DNA from: Anaspis maculata | Lineage: Eukaryota > Arthropoda > Insecta > Coleoptera > Scraptiidae | Reading direction: 5' to 3' | Length of the DNA stretch: 64,000 bases | Assembly: GCA_949128115.1 (NCBI GenBank) | Contig: OX421968.1 | Location: 52,469,423-52,533,422, forward strand | Shown here: positions 35,501 through 47,050 of the stretch, in pieces | Position numbering within the stretch: position 1 is the first letter of the stretch | Layout of the letters: each line of letters starts with the position of its first letter | Position numbers and translations under genes: made by a program | Notes under the pieces: generated by a model | The model's database searches: none | Seen by the model: only the letters and a program-made list of their open reading frames with translations | Told to the model about the DNA's origin: nothing

Positions 35501-36470
35501 GTCACACTTCTACACTGCATTGTATTTACTGTTGCCTGGGAGCCTGCGGTCCCTCCAGGCGGTTGCAGGATAATGTGCTTTAATTTGGAATGGAATTTTC
35601 AGAGGCGCGCACTCTGCTCTGGTGCGAACATCAAAACTTATATTTTGCCGTCAGTTTTAATGTTTTACGCATTTTAGGATGACTAGGTAAAATGGTGAAG
35701 GAATTCTGCCTAATACTACACAGGTAACCTGCTTGTACTAGTTGTGAACTTTCAAGTTCCACGGCATCCTGTTCCTAATCCTCACGGTATATTTGTAGTA
35801 AGAATGATAATAAGCACTTTTTCATTCTGCGGGCGATGCACAGGAAAAGAGCAGTACACTTGAAATGTTTGTTCGGACTGTGAACAGTAATGCAGAATCT
35901 TATCCTGGTTGAGCATATGGGGTGACTTCGCTGAGCAACACATTTTTCAAAAGACAAGCTGAATCCAGAAAATGCAGCCTGCACTGAACATACGTAATAT
36001 CCACTCTCCAACCACGTGGCTGATGTGATCAGACTAATGCTGAAGGTGAAACTTAGGCATGAGTCCTTCAAAACGTGAACGCGATTTCGGCCCGCTGCAT
36101 TTAAGCAAGGTCCATTCACCACATCACAGGAATTCACTTTATAGATATTTATTCAGTCGTGACAGTTTCAGATGACTTCAAAATCAAATAAAACGTGGTA
36201 TTTTTCTCTCGTGCAATGACTCCATTCTTATTCGGATGCATTACGACACTCGAAAAGGCTCGTGTCTACAAACTGCATCTTTTTGATCAGGTGATGGCAG
36301 CCACACGTTCGTTGAATATTATATTTTTTTTTTACAATTGAACTAGTCTGGAATTATTTTTGGCCGATTACTGAAAATAGTGAAAACATCTTTTGTACAC
36401 AATACCCGATGTACTTGTTAAAATTTAGGCACTTCCCTATTGAGGTATTTGAAAAATGAAGAACTATTTA
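32546..36470. other. Long stretch without recognisable gene
   Basis: AT-rich, apparently unique sequence. Open frames up to 120 codons at 35426-36137 show no known domain or convincing splice context. No tandem or inverted repeat of note was seen. Confidence 0.45.
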
Positions 36471-36474
36471 TGTA

Positions 36475-37377
36475 CAGGGTTATTCAAAAGTCCGGAATAA
36501 AATTCATAATTTTTTTCCATATTTATTTCGGCAAAAACGCTCGAACCGGTCAATTTCTAAAAACGGTTAGCCGTTTTTTCATGACACGTGTCATGTTCTA
36601 CCGTCAACCCCCTAACCTCAAGCCACCCTTAGTATTTTTTTTCAAATAGCACCCTATGGCTTGTGGGGGCTCGTTGGAAAGCTTGTCAGAAACTCTATTC
36701 AGATCTACCATTGAAAATCGGATCGGACGCTTCACCATGAAGTTTTGAGGTACCCCAGTTTTACTTAACAGTCCGGAATAAAATTCATAATTTTTTTCCA
36801 TATTCATTTCGGAAAAAACGCTCGAACAGGTCGATTTCTATAAACGGTAAGCCATTTTTTCATGACACGTGTCATATTCTACCGTCAACCCCTTAACCCC
36901 AAGCCACCCTCAGTATTTTTCTTCAAATGGCACCCGGCAAATGGGTGGCTTGGGGTTAGAAGGTTGACGGTAGAACATGACACGTGTCATGAAAAAACGG
37001 CTTACCGTTTTTAGAAATCGACCTGTTCAAGCGTTTTTTCCGAATCAAATATGGAAAAAAATTATGAATTTTATTCCGGACTCTTAAGTAAAACTGGGGT
37101 TCCTCAAAACTTCATGGTGAAGCGTCCGATCTAATTTCCAATGATAGATCTGAATAGAGTTTTTGACAAGCTTTCCAACGAGCCCCCACAAGCCATAGGG
37201 TGCCATTTGAAAAAAAATACTAAGGGTGGCTTGGGGTTAGGGGGTTGACGGTAGAACATGACACGTGTCATGAAAAAACGGCTTACTGTTTTTAGAAATC
37301 GACCTGTTCGAGCGTTTTTTCCGAAATAGATATGGAAAAAAAATATGAATTTTATTCCGGACTTTTGAATAACCCTG
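36475..37377. mobile_element. Dimeric foldback element CAGGGTTATTC (903 bp)
   Basis: The ends are TA|CAGGGTTATTCAAAAGTCC and GGACTTTTGAATAACCCTG|TA. The left half is A-B-A', where A (36481-36650) and A' (36771-36931) are direct copies, and the right half is the reverse complement of all three. The centre is near 36935. Each A unit carries the perfect 16-base palindrome CATGACACGTGTCATG or a one-base variant. No coding capacity: open frames (VIQKSGIKF) are read from the arms. Confidence 0.85.
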
Positions 37378-37619
37378 TATGTATGGTAGGAAGGAATGTA
37401 AACAACAGTTTTTCCACCAACTTTCAAATATGTTCATTAGAATTATTTTAAATTTGTCATCATTACGAGCGTATCGAAAAAACGTACAAAAGTTATTTCT
37501 TTTGTAAATTTCCAATCTCTTCACCTATTTAGGTAAAAGTGGTACAGAACAGCAGGAAGCCAATTGAATAAGACGTTCATATTACAAGTTAAAATGGTTC
37601 AAGTTTTTTCCGTGTCGGT

Positions 37620-37682
37620 CGGTCAGTCTGTGTGTGCGTGTGTGCGTGTGTGCGTATGTGCGTATGTGCGTGCGTGCGTGTG
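37620..37682 (+). repeat. (TG/CG)n microsatellite
   Basis: GTGTGTGCGTGTGTGCGTGT followed by similar TGCG units. Simple repeat. Confidence 0.95.
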
Positions 37683-38436
37683 TTAGTCAGGTTTTTTTTA
37701 CTCCCGATTAATTTCTAAACCGTTGACCGATTTCGACCAAATTTGGTATGCACGTTTATGGTAGAAAGGTGAAAATAAACTTTCCAGCATGATCTGTCAA
37801 CTGGAAAGGTAACGATTTTGATTTTTGATAGCTCATTTGAAGCTCTATGAAAACCACTCAAAACCTGTAAAAGTTATGACGTATCTGTCATCTGTCAAAG
37901 GTTATAAGCTGTCAAAATAAAAACTTTGGCGTTCAATAACTCGGAAGTACCGAACGGATTCCATTTTTTCCGTGTTTCTGGGTCGATTGCGATGCAACTT
38001 TGTGCACATGCGCCTAATAGTAGCCAGACGTGAAGATTAGCTTTTGACTCCGACATGTCAGTCAGGTGTACCACAACATATTAAATAAAAACGTCCGGTT
38101 TTTTCATATCTTTGAAAAACTTTCACAGATTTTCATGAAACTTGTTACATAAGTAGTTTTTGAGAGTTGGAACTTTTTTTGGTTAAAATATTTTCGACTT
38201 CAGGCAATCACGGCCTCCACAACTAAAAACACAATTATTGTGGAAAATGCGTTTCAATAAAATGACATGGAAATTTCAGACCGCGGCGAGGTACAAGAAA
38301 TAATGTAATTCTGTTTACACGTCTAGGAAACACTTCGAAAAAATGTCGAAAAAAAAAATCAGCCCGAAAGGACGTCCTTTTTTTCAAATATGATATTTTG
38401 AAGATAAACGGCAAATTTTGTGTGTATTATTGTAAA

Positions 38437-38480
38437 GGACCCCGCACGATTCCTATGGAAAATGGGTCTCGGTCAAATTC
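38437..38480 (+). repeat. Isolated terminus of the GGACCCC foldback family
   Basis: AAA|GGACCCCGCACGATTCCTAT resembles the left end of the 48831-51301 element. No matching right end was found nearby, so this is a fragment. Confidence 0.6.
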
Positions 38481-39204
38481 CCTAATTTTTTAATATTTTG
38501 TAGCCCAATTTGACACGAGCCAAAATCCATCGTCTGTTACCCAAAAAAATGGACCGTTTTTTTTTCCATAAGGGGTTGAAGATGGGTTATTTCAAGGTAA
38601 AGAAATATGTTCCCACGTAAGTGAGAACATTTCAACGTCTTTTATAACATATATGGCTCATGACAATTCCCTTTTTCTTATGTGAAAAAATCAACCCCCT
38701 CCCTCACCCCCAACCCCTACTTGTGAGTATCAAATTCGAAATTACGTTTGAAAGTCATGCAGATGGTTCTATTTTGTCGAATTATTAATTTTGGGACAAA
38801 TTGTTTTTCCAACCCCCAAATAGGGGGTGGGGTTGAAAAAAAAACATCGGTCAATTCGGCTGAATTTCTGATATTGTGCTTCATCAGTTACGCTGAACAA
38901 GATGACCAAAGGAAAACTCATTCGTATGACCAGTTTCCACCCCATAGAGGGTTGAAGTTGACTATAATGAAGCATAAAACATTCTTCCATGTCATAAACC
39001 AAATGAATGAAAATAGTGAACTTTCATATCGTCTTGTTTTGTAAAAATGTCTATTCTTCAAAAATAATTTCAACCCCGTCTCTCATCCCCTATCCTTGTT
39101 TCTGAACATCATATTCGAAATAAATCTTGAAAATGTAGGAGAAGGTCTATGGTCGGATTCTCTGCATCTGATTGTGAATCCCCTCTCAAAATTCACTTTC
39201 ACTA

Positions 39205-41040
39205 CCCAAGTAACATTTACCCGACTTCCGACCAAATTTTTACCAATTCCGACGTCGGAATTAGTGCAAATTTTGGTCGGATGGCGACCAATATTTGAAA
39301 GTCACGAGGCGACGTTGGAACAACGTTGCCTTTACGTCGGCAACCCGACGTCGCCCATGCAACTAAAACCGACGTTGGCACGACGTTGGTAAATACAACG
39401 TTGGCGCATCCAACGTCGGATGGACGTTGGGATACCCAACGTTGGACACGGTGGGTATTTTTATACCTAATGCGACCAAATCAGTCTGTAGTTATATTTG
39501 GGCAAGCTTGACAACGTCGGCTGACGTCGGCATACCCAACGTTGGGATATGCAACGTCGGCTGGACGTTGGCGTATCCAACGTTGGATTCGGTATATATT
39601 TTTGTGCCTAATGCGACCAGTCTAGTCTGGTGTAACGGTCGTCCAGATTTCGGCCCCGCAGGGCCGGCGCTAGGCATGAATCGGCGAAGCCCCTGATTCA
39701 GGCGGCAAATTCCAGGGGTGGCAAATTCTGGAGGCAAAATGTTCCAAAATTTCATTTTGTATTTTTTTCACTTCAAGAAGCCGTGGCGCCGCCCCTGTGT
39801 TAGATTCCAGGCGTAATTTGAGAGGTCCGGAAATTAACTGGCACGCGGAAACGTCATGCACCAGTTTTCAAATTTTATTGTTGGGATTGCACCCGGGGTT
39901 GTATAAAGTGTAGTAAAATCCAAAAATAATATGGGCATAGGACATAGGTATATAGACTTGACCATTGTTAGATCACGTCCGATAAAAGCGGAAAAATTGA
40001 GCTTCGGTTCAGACGGCAAAATACCTAGCGCCGGCCCGGCCCTGGGCGAAAACGGCCGGGACCGCGCCAACAATGGACATTATTAACCGCTATGCTGGGT
40101 GGCCCTGGACTTGTGCATGTGCACGGCGTTTTGGTGCAATTGTATATACGCCGACTATAGGTCGGATTAGGTCGGCATTGGTACAATAAATCAAACCAGA
40201 AGTCAGAATTGGTCGGAATTGGTCTAGAAATTTATACTCGTATAAAACTTAGTCGGATTTAGTCAGTATAGGTAGAAAGAGCCGACGCGGCCATTTTTTC
40301 TTCCAATATCAAAACAGCAAGAAGAGGCCATGTTGAAGAAATGCCAATGAAAATCTTTGAAATTATTGAATTTATCATTTTTGAACTCGAGAAACGAAAT
40401 TATGGTGGCTATTGATTAATTAAGTATATATACATACTTCTTTGGTCTTCTGTTCTTTTGAGAAACGGTGTTTTAATTGATGAATGTTTTAGTATAAAAT
40501 TAAAATATTTTGAGAACAGCCAAATTTTTGGTGGGCGATGAGTATTTTCGACTTAAAACATACTTGTTCATCAGTAAAATTTTCTTCGCATCAAGTTTTC
40601 ATATCAACCAATCACAAAATTTCATTATTAAAGTTCAGATGCTCTGTTGTCTGTTATATCTTATACGGCAACATATTGTATTGTGGTAGGTAGTTTTGGT
40701 CTGAATTTGACTGATGGTTGGATTAGGGAAACTTTACCGTCCTATATTTGGAGCTATATTTCTTTAGTACAAAACAGGTTAAATAAAGTCCACCTAATGC
40801 GACTAGCATAAGTCGGATTAGGTACACGACAGGCGACTTTGGCTACACGTAGGTAAGATGGTCGGATTTGGTCGAGTTTCGGTCGGCAATCACAACGTCG
40901 CGGATGCCAACGTCGTACCGACCCGCATTTCATTGACCAAATTGGTGCAAATGTGAGTCGCCTCAACGTCGCGCGGACGTCGGCTGCCGACCTCAGGTCG
41001 CGAATCGCAACGTTGGCCCGACGTCGGATTGCTACTTGGG
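39205..41040. mobile_element. ACGTTGG-rich element with CCCAAGTA termini (1.84 kb)
   Basis: The ends are TA|CCCAAGTAACA and TGCTACTTGGG|TA. Both terminal regions are packed with ACGTTGG/ACGTCGG motifs in both orientations, including the palindrome CCAACGTTGG. I count more than fifteen between 39300-39600 and 40880-41030. No transposase was recognised. The interior is interrupted by a hAT-like MITE (39659-40044). Confidence 0.7.
39659..40044. mobile_element. hAT-like MITE with CAGGGCCGGC ends
   Basis: It starts CAGGGCCGGCGCTAGG and ends CCTAGCGCCGGCCC followed by GGCCCTG. The inverted repeat is good but the right end has six extra bases, and no clear 8-bp target duplication is visible. It is nested within the ACGTTGG element. 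Confidence 0.6.
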
Positions 41041-41800
41041 TATGCTTACGTTAGAGTGCTAACATAAGCAGGGTGAGATATATATTTTTTTTTATGATTT
41101 TTGACTGGATTATTATTCAAAATATTGGTGTTCCTATCAAGTTTCAGCTTCACAGCAGGTTAATTATGTTCACCTGTACATAATTCCCAACTTTTTTCTT
41201 TTGTACGGATACACCTTTATTTATAGTTTAGATTGAAGAATTTAATGTCATTTGAAGCGAAAGCTGCTCAATCAAGGCAAAATATTATGTCACACTGTTA
41301 TTCCAGCTACTGCGACCATGTGAACGATGAAATAAAAATTATTATAATTTTTGAGATTTATTTCGAATATGATGTTCAGAAACAGGGATAGAGGATGAAG
41401 GACGGGGTTGAGAGTATTTTTGAAGAATATACATTTTTACGAAACAAGATGATATGGAAGTCCACAATTTCCATTCATTTGGTTTATGACTCCATTCATT
41501 TGGTTTATGACATGGAAGAATATATTATGCTTCATTGTAGTCAACTTCAACCCTCTGTGGGGTGGAAACTGGTCATACGAATGAGTTTTCCCTTGGTAAT
41601 CTTGTTTAGCGTAACTGGTAAAGCACAATATCAGAAATTCAGCCGAATTGACCGATGGTTTTTTTTTCAACCCCACCCCTATTTGGGGGTGGGAACAATA
41701 ATTTGTGCCAAAATTCATAATTCGACAAAATAGAACCATCTGCATGACTTTCAAACGTAATTTCGAATTTGATACTCACAAGTAGGTGTTGGGGGTGGGG

Positions 41801-42427
41801 GAACAAAAGAAAATGGCTTCAACGCAGAAAAAAACAAATTGGGATCCTGGAGAATATCATATCAATCATTTTCTCTCGCGTAAAGTCATTTTTCTTTGTT
41901 CGACAATATTCAGACTGACTAACTGAGAGTTGCGTACTATTTGGCTTGTCTGTCATTCATCACGGCTAACTCAATTTGTGAAAAAAAAATAAAAATCACA
42001 AATTTTGTGAAAATTTCCGATTATCTCGAAAAAAATGAAGTTTAAGGGTAGGGTATCTCTAGTAAAAATGAAAGAGGATAAAAAAAGCTATCAGATAACG
42101 TTATAAAATTAGGGGCATGCTATTTGAAAAAAATGAGTTATGAGACTTTGAAAATTATAAAGTTTGATTTTTTTTTGTGAACGCCCTGTATCAAGAAATC
42201 GCAATTTTTTGACATTGGGATATTGGTCTTTGACTTGACTATCACCATGTCAAGTTTCGTCTCTTAGTTTTGAAAAGCAAGGCCGCTACGATTTTTTCAA
42301 GATAACTGTGGAAATGCGATTTTTTCCAGTTTTTAATTTTTAGTTGGTAGCACTGCCATACAATTGGAAAACAAAAATGCAGGCATAAGACAGTTGAAAA
42401 AGCTAAATCCAAAAATGCAAAAAAATA
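41801..42427. other. No gene recognised
   Basis: AT-rich sequence outside the giant foldback, with nothing recognisable. Confidence 0.4.
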
Positions 42428-42489
42428 TAGGGTGTCCCATTTAAAAAAATTGACGTTTTGTTGATCCCGTCAAAATGGGACACCCTGTA
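42428..42489. repeat. Tiny hairpin element TA|GGGTGTCCCAT...ATGGGACACCC|TGTA
   Basis: Inverted arms GGGTGTCCCATTT / AAATGGGACACCC around a 30-base loop containing TTGACG / CGTCAA. It is a minimal foldback of about 60 bp with TA at its left border. Confidence 0.65.
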
Positions 42490-42897
42490 TAGCTGAAAAT
42501 AATTTTAGGTTATAGGTCTCATCAAACCATATAACTTCTTTCTCACATCTTTTTCTCTATCTTGAACGGTAAGACCGCTATGGGATAATTACGCTAGAAT
42601 GGACCACCCTGTATATATATATATATATATATAATAAAACATTGTACATAATAAAGGTAGGTATATAACAATTATATAAAAGTGAACTATATAATAAACT
42701 ATAAATGTAAAAAATTTCTTCCATCGAATGGGTGTGGGGGAAGGTTCCCATGACACTGGCAGCGTTGCCGCGCTGGATGGCTATGCTGATTTTCTGCTTC
42801 AGGTACAATTTAGATCTGGTCGACGATGCTCCTGTATTTGTGTCGTTTCTTTGTTGCTCCAATTGTGGCAGCTCCGCCGCCTTTCGTGGAAGATATA

Positions 42898-43971
42898 CCG
42901 GGTGATCATTTGAAAACTATCCACCTGCAATAACTCCCGATCCCTAGTGAATATTTCTTCGAGCAAAAACTGATATCGAGGGGGACATCCAAAACATAGA
43001 TTGACAAATTTCTATATTCACCCCTCTCGCCCCCACTCACCCCAACTTTGAAACTTTGAATGACACTACCTACCTTGCGATACATCAAATTGAAGGAAAT
43101 TAAATTTTCTTCCTGAAAAAATATTTCAAAAACTTTTAACCCCCCCCCCCCCCCCCCTTTTCTCTGAAATATCTCTGACTGTCCCATTTTATATTCTGGA
43201 CCCCTCATTTTTTTCTCAATTTAGTCGGCGTCATCCTAGATAGCATCGAAGAAAAAAATTCGGTGGAAGAAGTGCTACCCAAACTCCCCCCTTTGCCCTC
43301 CCCCACCTCAACTCCCAAATTTAACAAAACACCACCTACTTTGTGATACATCAAATTAAAGGGAATTGAATTCTCTTTCTGGAAAGAATTTTTTTGAAAT
43401 TTTCTATCCCTCCCCAAATAAATTGGCCATTTGGAGTATTCTAGGGGGAAGATGGGGGGCTTCAAAATTTGTGAGAAAATCTTTTTCAGGAAGAGAATTC
43501 AATTTCCTTCAATTTGATGTATTACAAAGTGGGTATTGACATTTTAAATTTTTGAGGTCAGGTGGGGGGAGCAAAGGGGTAAATTTGGGTGGCACTTCTT
43601 TTACAAAAAAATTTCTCTTTTGATGCTGTGCAGGATGACGTTTACTGTATTGAAGGGAAATGGAGGTCAAGAATATTAACTTGGACATTCAGAGAATTTT
43701 AGGAAGAACGGGGTGGGGTTGAAAAATTTCAAAATATTTTTTTAAGAAAGACAATTTAATTCTCTTCAATTTGATGTATCGCAAGGTAGGTGGTGTCATT
43801 TGAAATTTCAAAGTTGGGGTGAGTGGGGGCGAAGGGGCTTAAGATATCAATTCTCCAAGGTATGTTTTAGATGTCCCCCTCGATATAAAAATCGACCTGT
43901 TTTTGCTCAAAGACATTTGCACTAGGAATCGGGAGATATTGCAGGTGGATAGTTTTCAAATGATCACCGGG
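42898..43971. mobile_element. CCGGGTGATC foldback element, copy 2 (1074 bp)
   Basis: The ends are TA|CCGGGTGATCATTTGAAAAC and GTTTTCAAATGATCACCGGG|TA. It is the same family as 15021-16103 but inserted in the opposite orientation. It contains an 18-base C run at 43140-43157. It lies within the coding region of retrotransposon copy 2, directly after the nuclease motif. Confidence 0.85.
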
Positions 43972-44235
43972 TATGTAAATAAGACGAGGCCAAAGTGTCA
44001 ATACAGGTCGCATCCCAAACCAACATTTGGCCTTGGGACCAAGATGTGAGGGTCATTCCGTCAGCACGCTTTCCGTCTTCGCGGTTTAAACCTGTCGGTT
44101 CCAATACTGACGGGATTTTCGCCGACTGTAATGCCCGAAGGATGATGTGGTTCAGTTCTTGATGCCGCGAATACCGACCAGCACTTCTTAAACAGCTTAA
44201 CCCGTGGGTTCCATCATTTCCTACGCTTTCACCGC

Positions 44236-44247
44236 ATATGCATTTAT
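44236..44247. repeat. 12-bp target site duplication of the RTE element (3' side)
   Basis: ATATGCATTTAT here is identical to 46986-46997. The two copies bracket the RTE insertion exactly. Confidence 0.9.
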
Positions 44248-44354
44248 ATATATATATATATATAATCAAAAAAACCTTACAATAATACCCGTAGGTGTAA
44301 AGGTTACAAAAAATTGCAAAAAATAAAATACAAAAACTAAATAACTCAAGTATC

Positions 44355-46403
44355 TCATTCCTTATTATGTACAAATTCGGCCCATTCTTTTTTGTTCCTC
44401 GCCAGTTTTTTCCCTTCGTTCCATGTTTTTCCCCGTTCTCTCAAGTTTTCGACCATCACTTCATCCCAAGTTTTTTTCGGCCTTCCTCTTGTCCTTCGTT
44501 GTTGCATTTTTGCCCGCCATATCCTTTTCGTCGGTCTTGTATCATCCATCCTCATTACATGTCCAAACCATTTCAGCTGTTGACGTTCTATATCTTTTAT
44601 TATAGGTTCTACTTCTAATTCTTCTCTTACTATGTCATTTCTGATTTTATCTCTTCTTGTTATTCCCTTGACGCTGCGCAGATATCTCATTTCCATGGCC
44701 TGTATTTTACTTTTCATTTGTTTTGTCAGGACCCAGCTTTCGCTTCCGTACGTCAAGATAGGTTTAAAAACAGTCTTGTATACAGTAAGTTTTGTTTTCC
44801 TTGAAATTTCCTTGTTTCTGATAAATGTATTACACATCGAATAGTATACTTTGGCTGCATTTTCCAGTCTGTCATTCAATTCTGCATCGTTTTTTCCGTT
44901 CCTGTGTATTTTCACTCCCAAGTATTTAAATGTTTCTACTTGTTCCATTTCTCTGTCGTTTACTTTTATTGTTATGTTCTGTTCTTCCCTACCTATCACC
45001 ATTACTTTGCTTTTGTCTACATTCATTTTAAGGTTTCTAGCCGATAAAGCAGTGTTCCATATTTCTATGTTGTGTTGTAAATCTTGCTTATTTTTCGCGT
45101 AGATAACCAAGTCATCGGCGAATGCACATTCTGTTATTTCCACGATTTCCATGTTTCTGTAACCCACATTCAGTCTCTTCACTTTTTGTCTCGTTTCTTT
45201 TATAACTTCATCCATCACTACATTAAAAAGCGTTGGGCTTAGTACTCCGCCTTGTTTTAGTCCTTCTTTTGTTATGAACTCTTCCGATTGCATGTTTCCT
45301 GTTCTAATGTAATTTCTTGTGTTTTCGTAGCAACTCTTTATATTTTGTCGCAATCTTCTGCTCACTCCTCTTCTCTCTAGGCTTCTCCACACTATCTTTC
45401 TTGGCACACTGTCGAACGCTTTTGCTAGATCAATAAAGGCTACGTATATTTTTTCATTTATATTCTTCTCTATTAATTGTTTTATGGTGAAAATATGGTC
45501 TTGTACTCCCCTTCCTTTCCTGAATCCGCTTTGTGACTCCTCCAGTTGTAGGTCGATTATTTTTTTTAGTCTTTTTTCCAGTATTCGTTCGTATGTCTTT
45601 GCGATTGTGCATAGCAGCGTTATTCCTCGGTAATTTGTACAGTCCCTTCTGTCTCCTTTTTTGTATATCGGTAGCACTATTCCCAATTCCCAGTCTTTCG
45701 GTATCTTTCTTTCTTGCCAAATTTTATTGAAAAGTATGGTTAGTATTTCTATGCCTTTGTTTCCCAAAATCTTCACCATTTCTGGTGTTATTCCATCATG
45801 TCCGGCTGATTTTCCTCTTTTTAAAGCTTTTACTGCCTCTATTACCTCTTCAATTTTTATTTCCTGTTCTTCGGGTTCTTCTTTGTCACTTTCCAAGTAG
45901 GTTTCACCGTCTTCTTCCCATTCTCCATCTATTTGCTCCGCATTTAGCATCTCTTCGAAATATTCTTGCCACCTCTTCATGATGTCATCTTCATCTTCCA
46001 ATATTTTTCCGTTTTTATCTTTTATGTGTCTAGTCTTTTGTTGTTTTCCTTTCCGTAAATTTTTGAGTACTTTATAGAACAGCTTCTGGTTTCCATGACT
46101 GTCTTGCTCCATCTTTTCTCCGAATTCCTCCCATGATCTTTGTTTTGCCTGCTGCACTCTTTCTTTCACTCTTATTCTTTGTTCCTTGTAATTGTTGTAA
46201 TTTCCTTCAGTTCTGTTCGTCAGATATAGTCTCCATTTTTGTTTTTTGTCTCTTACTTCTGTCTTGATCTCTTCATTCCACCATCTGGTTCGTTTTTGGT
46301 ATCCGCTGATTTTTGTGGTTCCGCAAGTTTCTTGTGCAATTCTTAGTAATATTTCCTTTATATTCTTCCATAGCTCTTCCAGAGTATAAACGTGGGTTTT
46401 TTT
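44355..46403 (-). CDS. RTE reverse transcriptase and C-terminal region
   Basis: In frame from about 46403 to a stop at 44355. The RT domain has AVKALKRGKSAGHDGITPEM, IVLPIYKKGDRRDCTNYRGI, AFIDLAKAFDSVPRKIVW, LKQGGVLSPTLFNVVMDEV and CAFADDLVIYAK (catalytic FADD). The C-terminal block contains TYGSESWVLTKQ and QQLKWFGHVMRMDD with RTRGRPKKTWDEV, which are hallmarks of RTE-clade proteins. All motif residues are intact; only the frameshift at 46397-46403 separates it from the endonuclease. Confidence 0.9.
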   Translation of the reverse strand, partial: KKTHVYTLEELWKNIKEILLRIAQETCGTTKISGYQKRTRWWNEEIKTEVRDKKQKWRLYLTNRTEGNYNNYKEQRIRVKERVQQAKQRSWEEFGEKMEQDSHGNQKLFYKVLKNLRKGKQQKTRHIKDKNGKILEDEDDIMKRWQEYFEEMLNAEQIDGEWEEDGETYLESDKEEPEEQEIKIEEVIEAVKALKRGKSAGHDGITPEMVKILGNKGIEILTILFNKIWQERKIPKDWELGIVLPIYKKGDRRDCTNYRGITLLCTIAKTYERILEKRLKKIIDLQLEESQSGFRKGRGVQDHIFTIKQLIEKNINEKIYVAFIDLAKAFDSVPRKIVWRSLERRGVSRRLRQNIKSCYENTRNYIRTGNMQSEEFITKEGLKQGGVLSPTLFNVVMDEVIKETRQKVKRLNVGYRNMEIVEITECAFADDLVIYAKNKQDLQHNIEIWNTALSARNLKMNVDKSKVMVIGREEQNITIKVNDREMEQVETFKYLGVKIHRNGKNDAELNDRLENAAKVYYSMCNTFIRNKEISRKTKLTVYKTVFKPILTYGSESWVLTKQMKSKIQAMEMRYLRSVKGITRRDKIRNDIVREELEVEPIIKDIERQQLKWFGHVMRMDDTRPTKRIWRAKMQQRRTRGRPKKTWDEVMVENLRERGKTWNEGKKLARNKKEWAEFVHNKE

Positions 46404-46985
46404 CTTTAATCTTGTCCATTTCTATCTCTACTCTTTCTTCGTATATTCTTGCTGTTTCAATTTCTCTTAGTTTATATGTTCTAATTACTTCTTTGTTTTC
46501 GTTTTTCTTTCTTCCTTGGTCTATTTTGATGTTGTTTCTGTTTTTTTCTATTTTTATCTCAATCTTGGATACCACCAAAAAATGGTCAGAGTATATTTCT
46601 GGGCCTCTCTTCACTCTTGTATCTTTTACTTCTTTTCTGTGTCTTCGGTTAATTATCACGTAGTCTATTATCGATTTTTCGTCTCTACTCTTCACTTCTC
46701 TGGTGTACTTATGTATGTCTTTATGAGTGTAGAACGTATTCGTAATGATCAGATTGTTCAGGATGCAAAAATCAATTAATCTTTTTCCGTTATTATTTCT
46801 AACTGCTTCTCCATGCATTCCCATTGCTCTTCCGGTCTCGTCATCCCTCCTGCCCACCCGTCCGTTTAGATCTCCCAGTAAGATTAGTCTTCCCCTGGCT
46901 TCTTCTATTGATTCCGCTAATTTTTCCCAAAAGTCGTCCTTATTTTTTGTTGTCTCATCTTCGTTTGGCCCATATGCCACAATTT
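46397..46985 (-). pseudogene. RTE endonuclease, N-terminally truncated
   Basis: APE-type endonuclease fragment starting IVAYGPNEDE. It has LILLGDLNGRVGRRDDETGR with the catalytic GDLN, and KSIIDYVIINRR and YSDHFLVV with the SDH block. It lacks the N-terminal third. The frame runs out at a 7-A run (46397-46403 on the plus strand as T7); one base more or less there would join it to the RT. Confidence 0.85.
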
Positions 46986-46997
46986 ATATGCATTTAT
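46986..46997. repeat. 12-bp target site duplication of the RTE element (5' side)
   Basis: ATATGCATTTAT, identical to 44236-44247. Confidence 0.9.
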
Positions 46998-47000
46998 GAG

Positions 47001-47050
47001 GAATGCAAATATTGCAATCAAGCTTGAATGCAAATATTGCAACCAAGCTT
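47001..47050. repeat. 25-bp tandem duplication within retrotransposon copy 2
   Basis: Two 25-bp units (47001-47025 and 47026-47050) differ at one base. They duplicate the codons for GCNICI in the host element and create a stop. Without one unit the frame would read LGCNICIPHKCICGESVG. Confidence 0.85.

Larger units (their letters stand above)
38690..41800. mobile_element. Giant foldback with a second transposon in its loop
   Basis: The left arm (38690-39125) and right arm (41360-41800) are inverted copies. Matched words are CTACTTGTGAGTATCAAATT / AATTTGATACTCACAAGTAG, and GAACATCATATTCGAAATAAA / TTTATTTCGAATATGATGTTC. Similar 98- to 112-codon frames in the two arms are mirror images. Between the arms lies the ACGTTGG element (39205-41040). 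In the right arm TCCATTCATTTGGTTTATGAC is tandemly doubled (41468-41509). Confidence 0.75.
44248..46985 (-). mobile_element. RTE-type non-LTR retrotransposon, 5'-truncated, 2.74 kb
   Basis: It lies between two copies of a 12-bp target duplication. The 5' end is cut within the endonuclease domain. The 3' UTR is short (about 107 bp after the stop) and ends in an (AT)n run (44248-44264) rather than poly(A), as is typical of RTE elements. Endonuclease and RT are in one open frame except for one frameshift. It sits in retrotransposon copy 2 at the codon for the zinc-knuckle cysteine. Confidence 0.9.

Noticed and set aside
35426..36137. Open frames of 83 and 120 codons
   Set aside because: No recognisable domain, codon pattern or splice context.
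38748..41754. Similar 98- to 112-codon open frames at 38748-39044 (plus) and 41437-41754 (minus)
   Set aside because: They are the two arms of one palindrome read in mirror image; no known domain.
44367..46999. Many plus-strand open frames rich in Phe, Leu and Ser
   Set aside because: Antisense shadows of the Lys/Glu-rich RTE coding strand.
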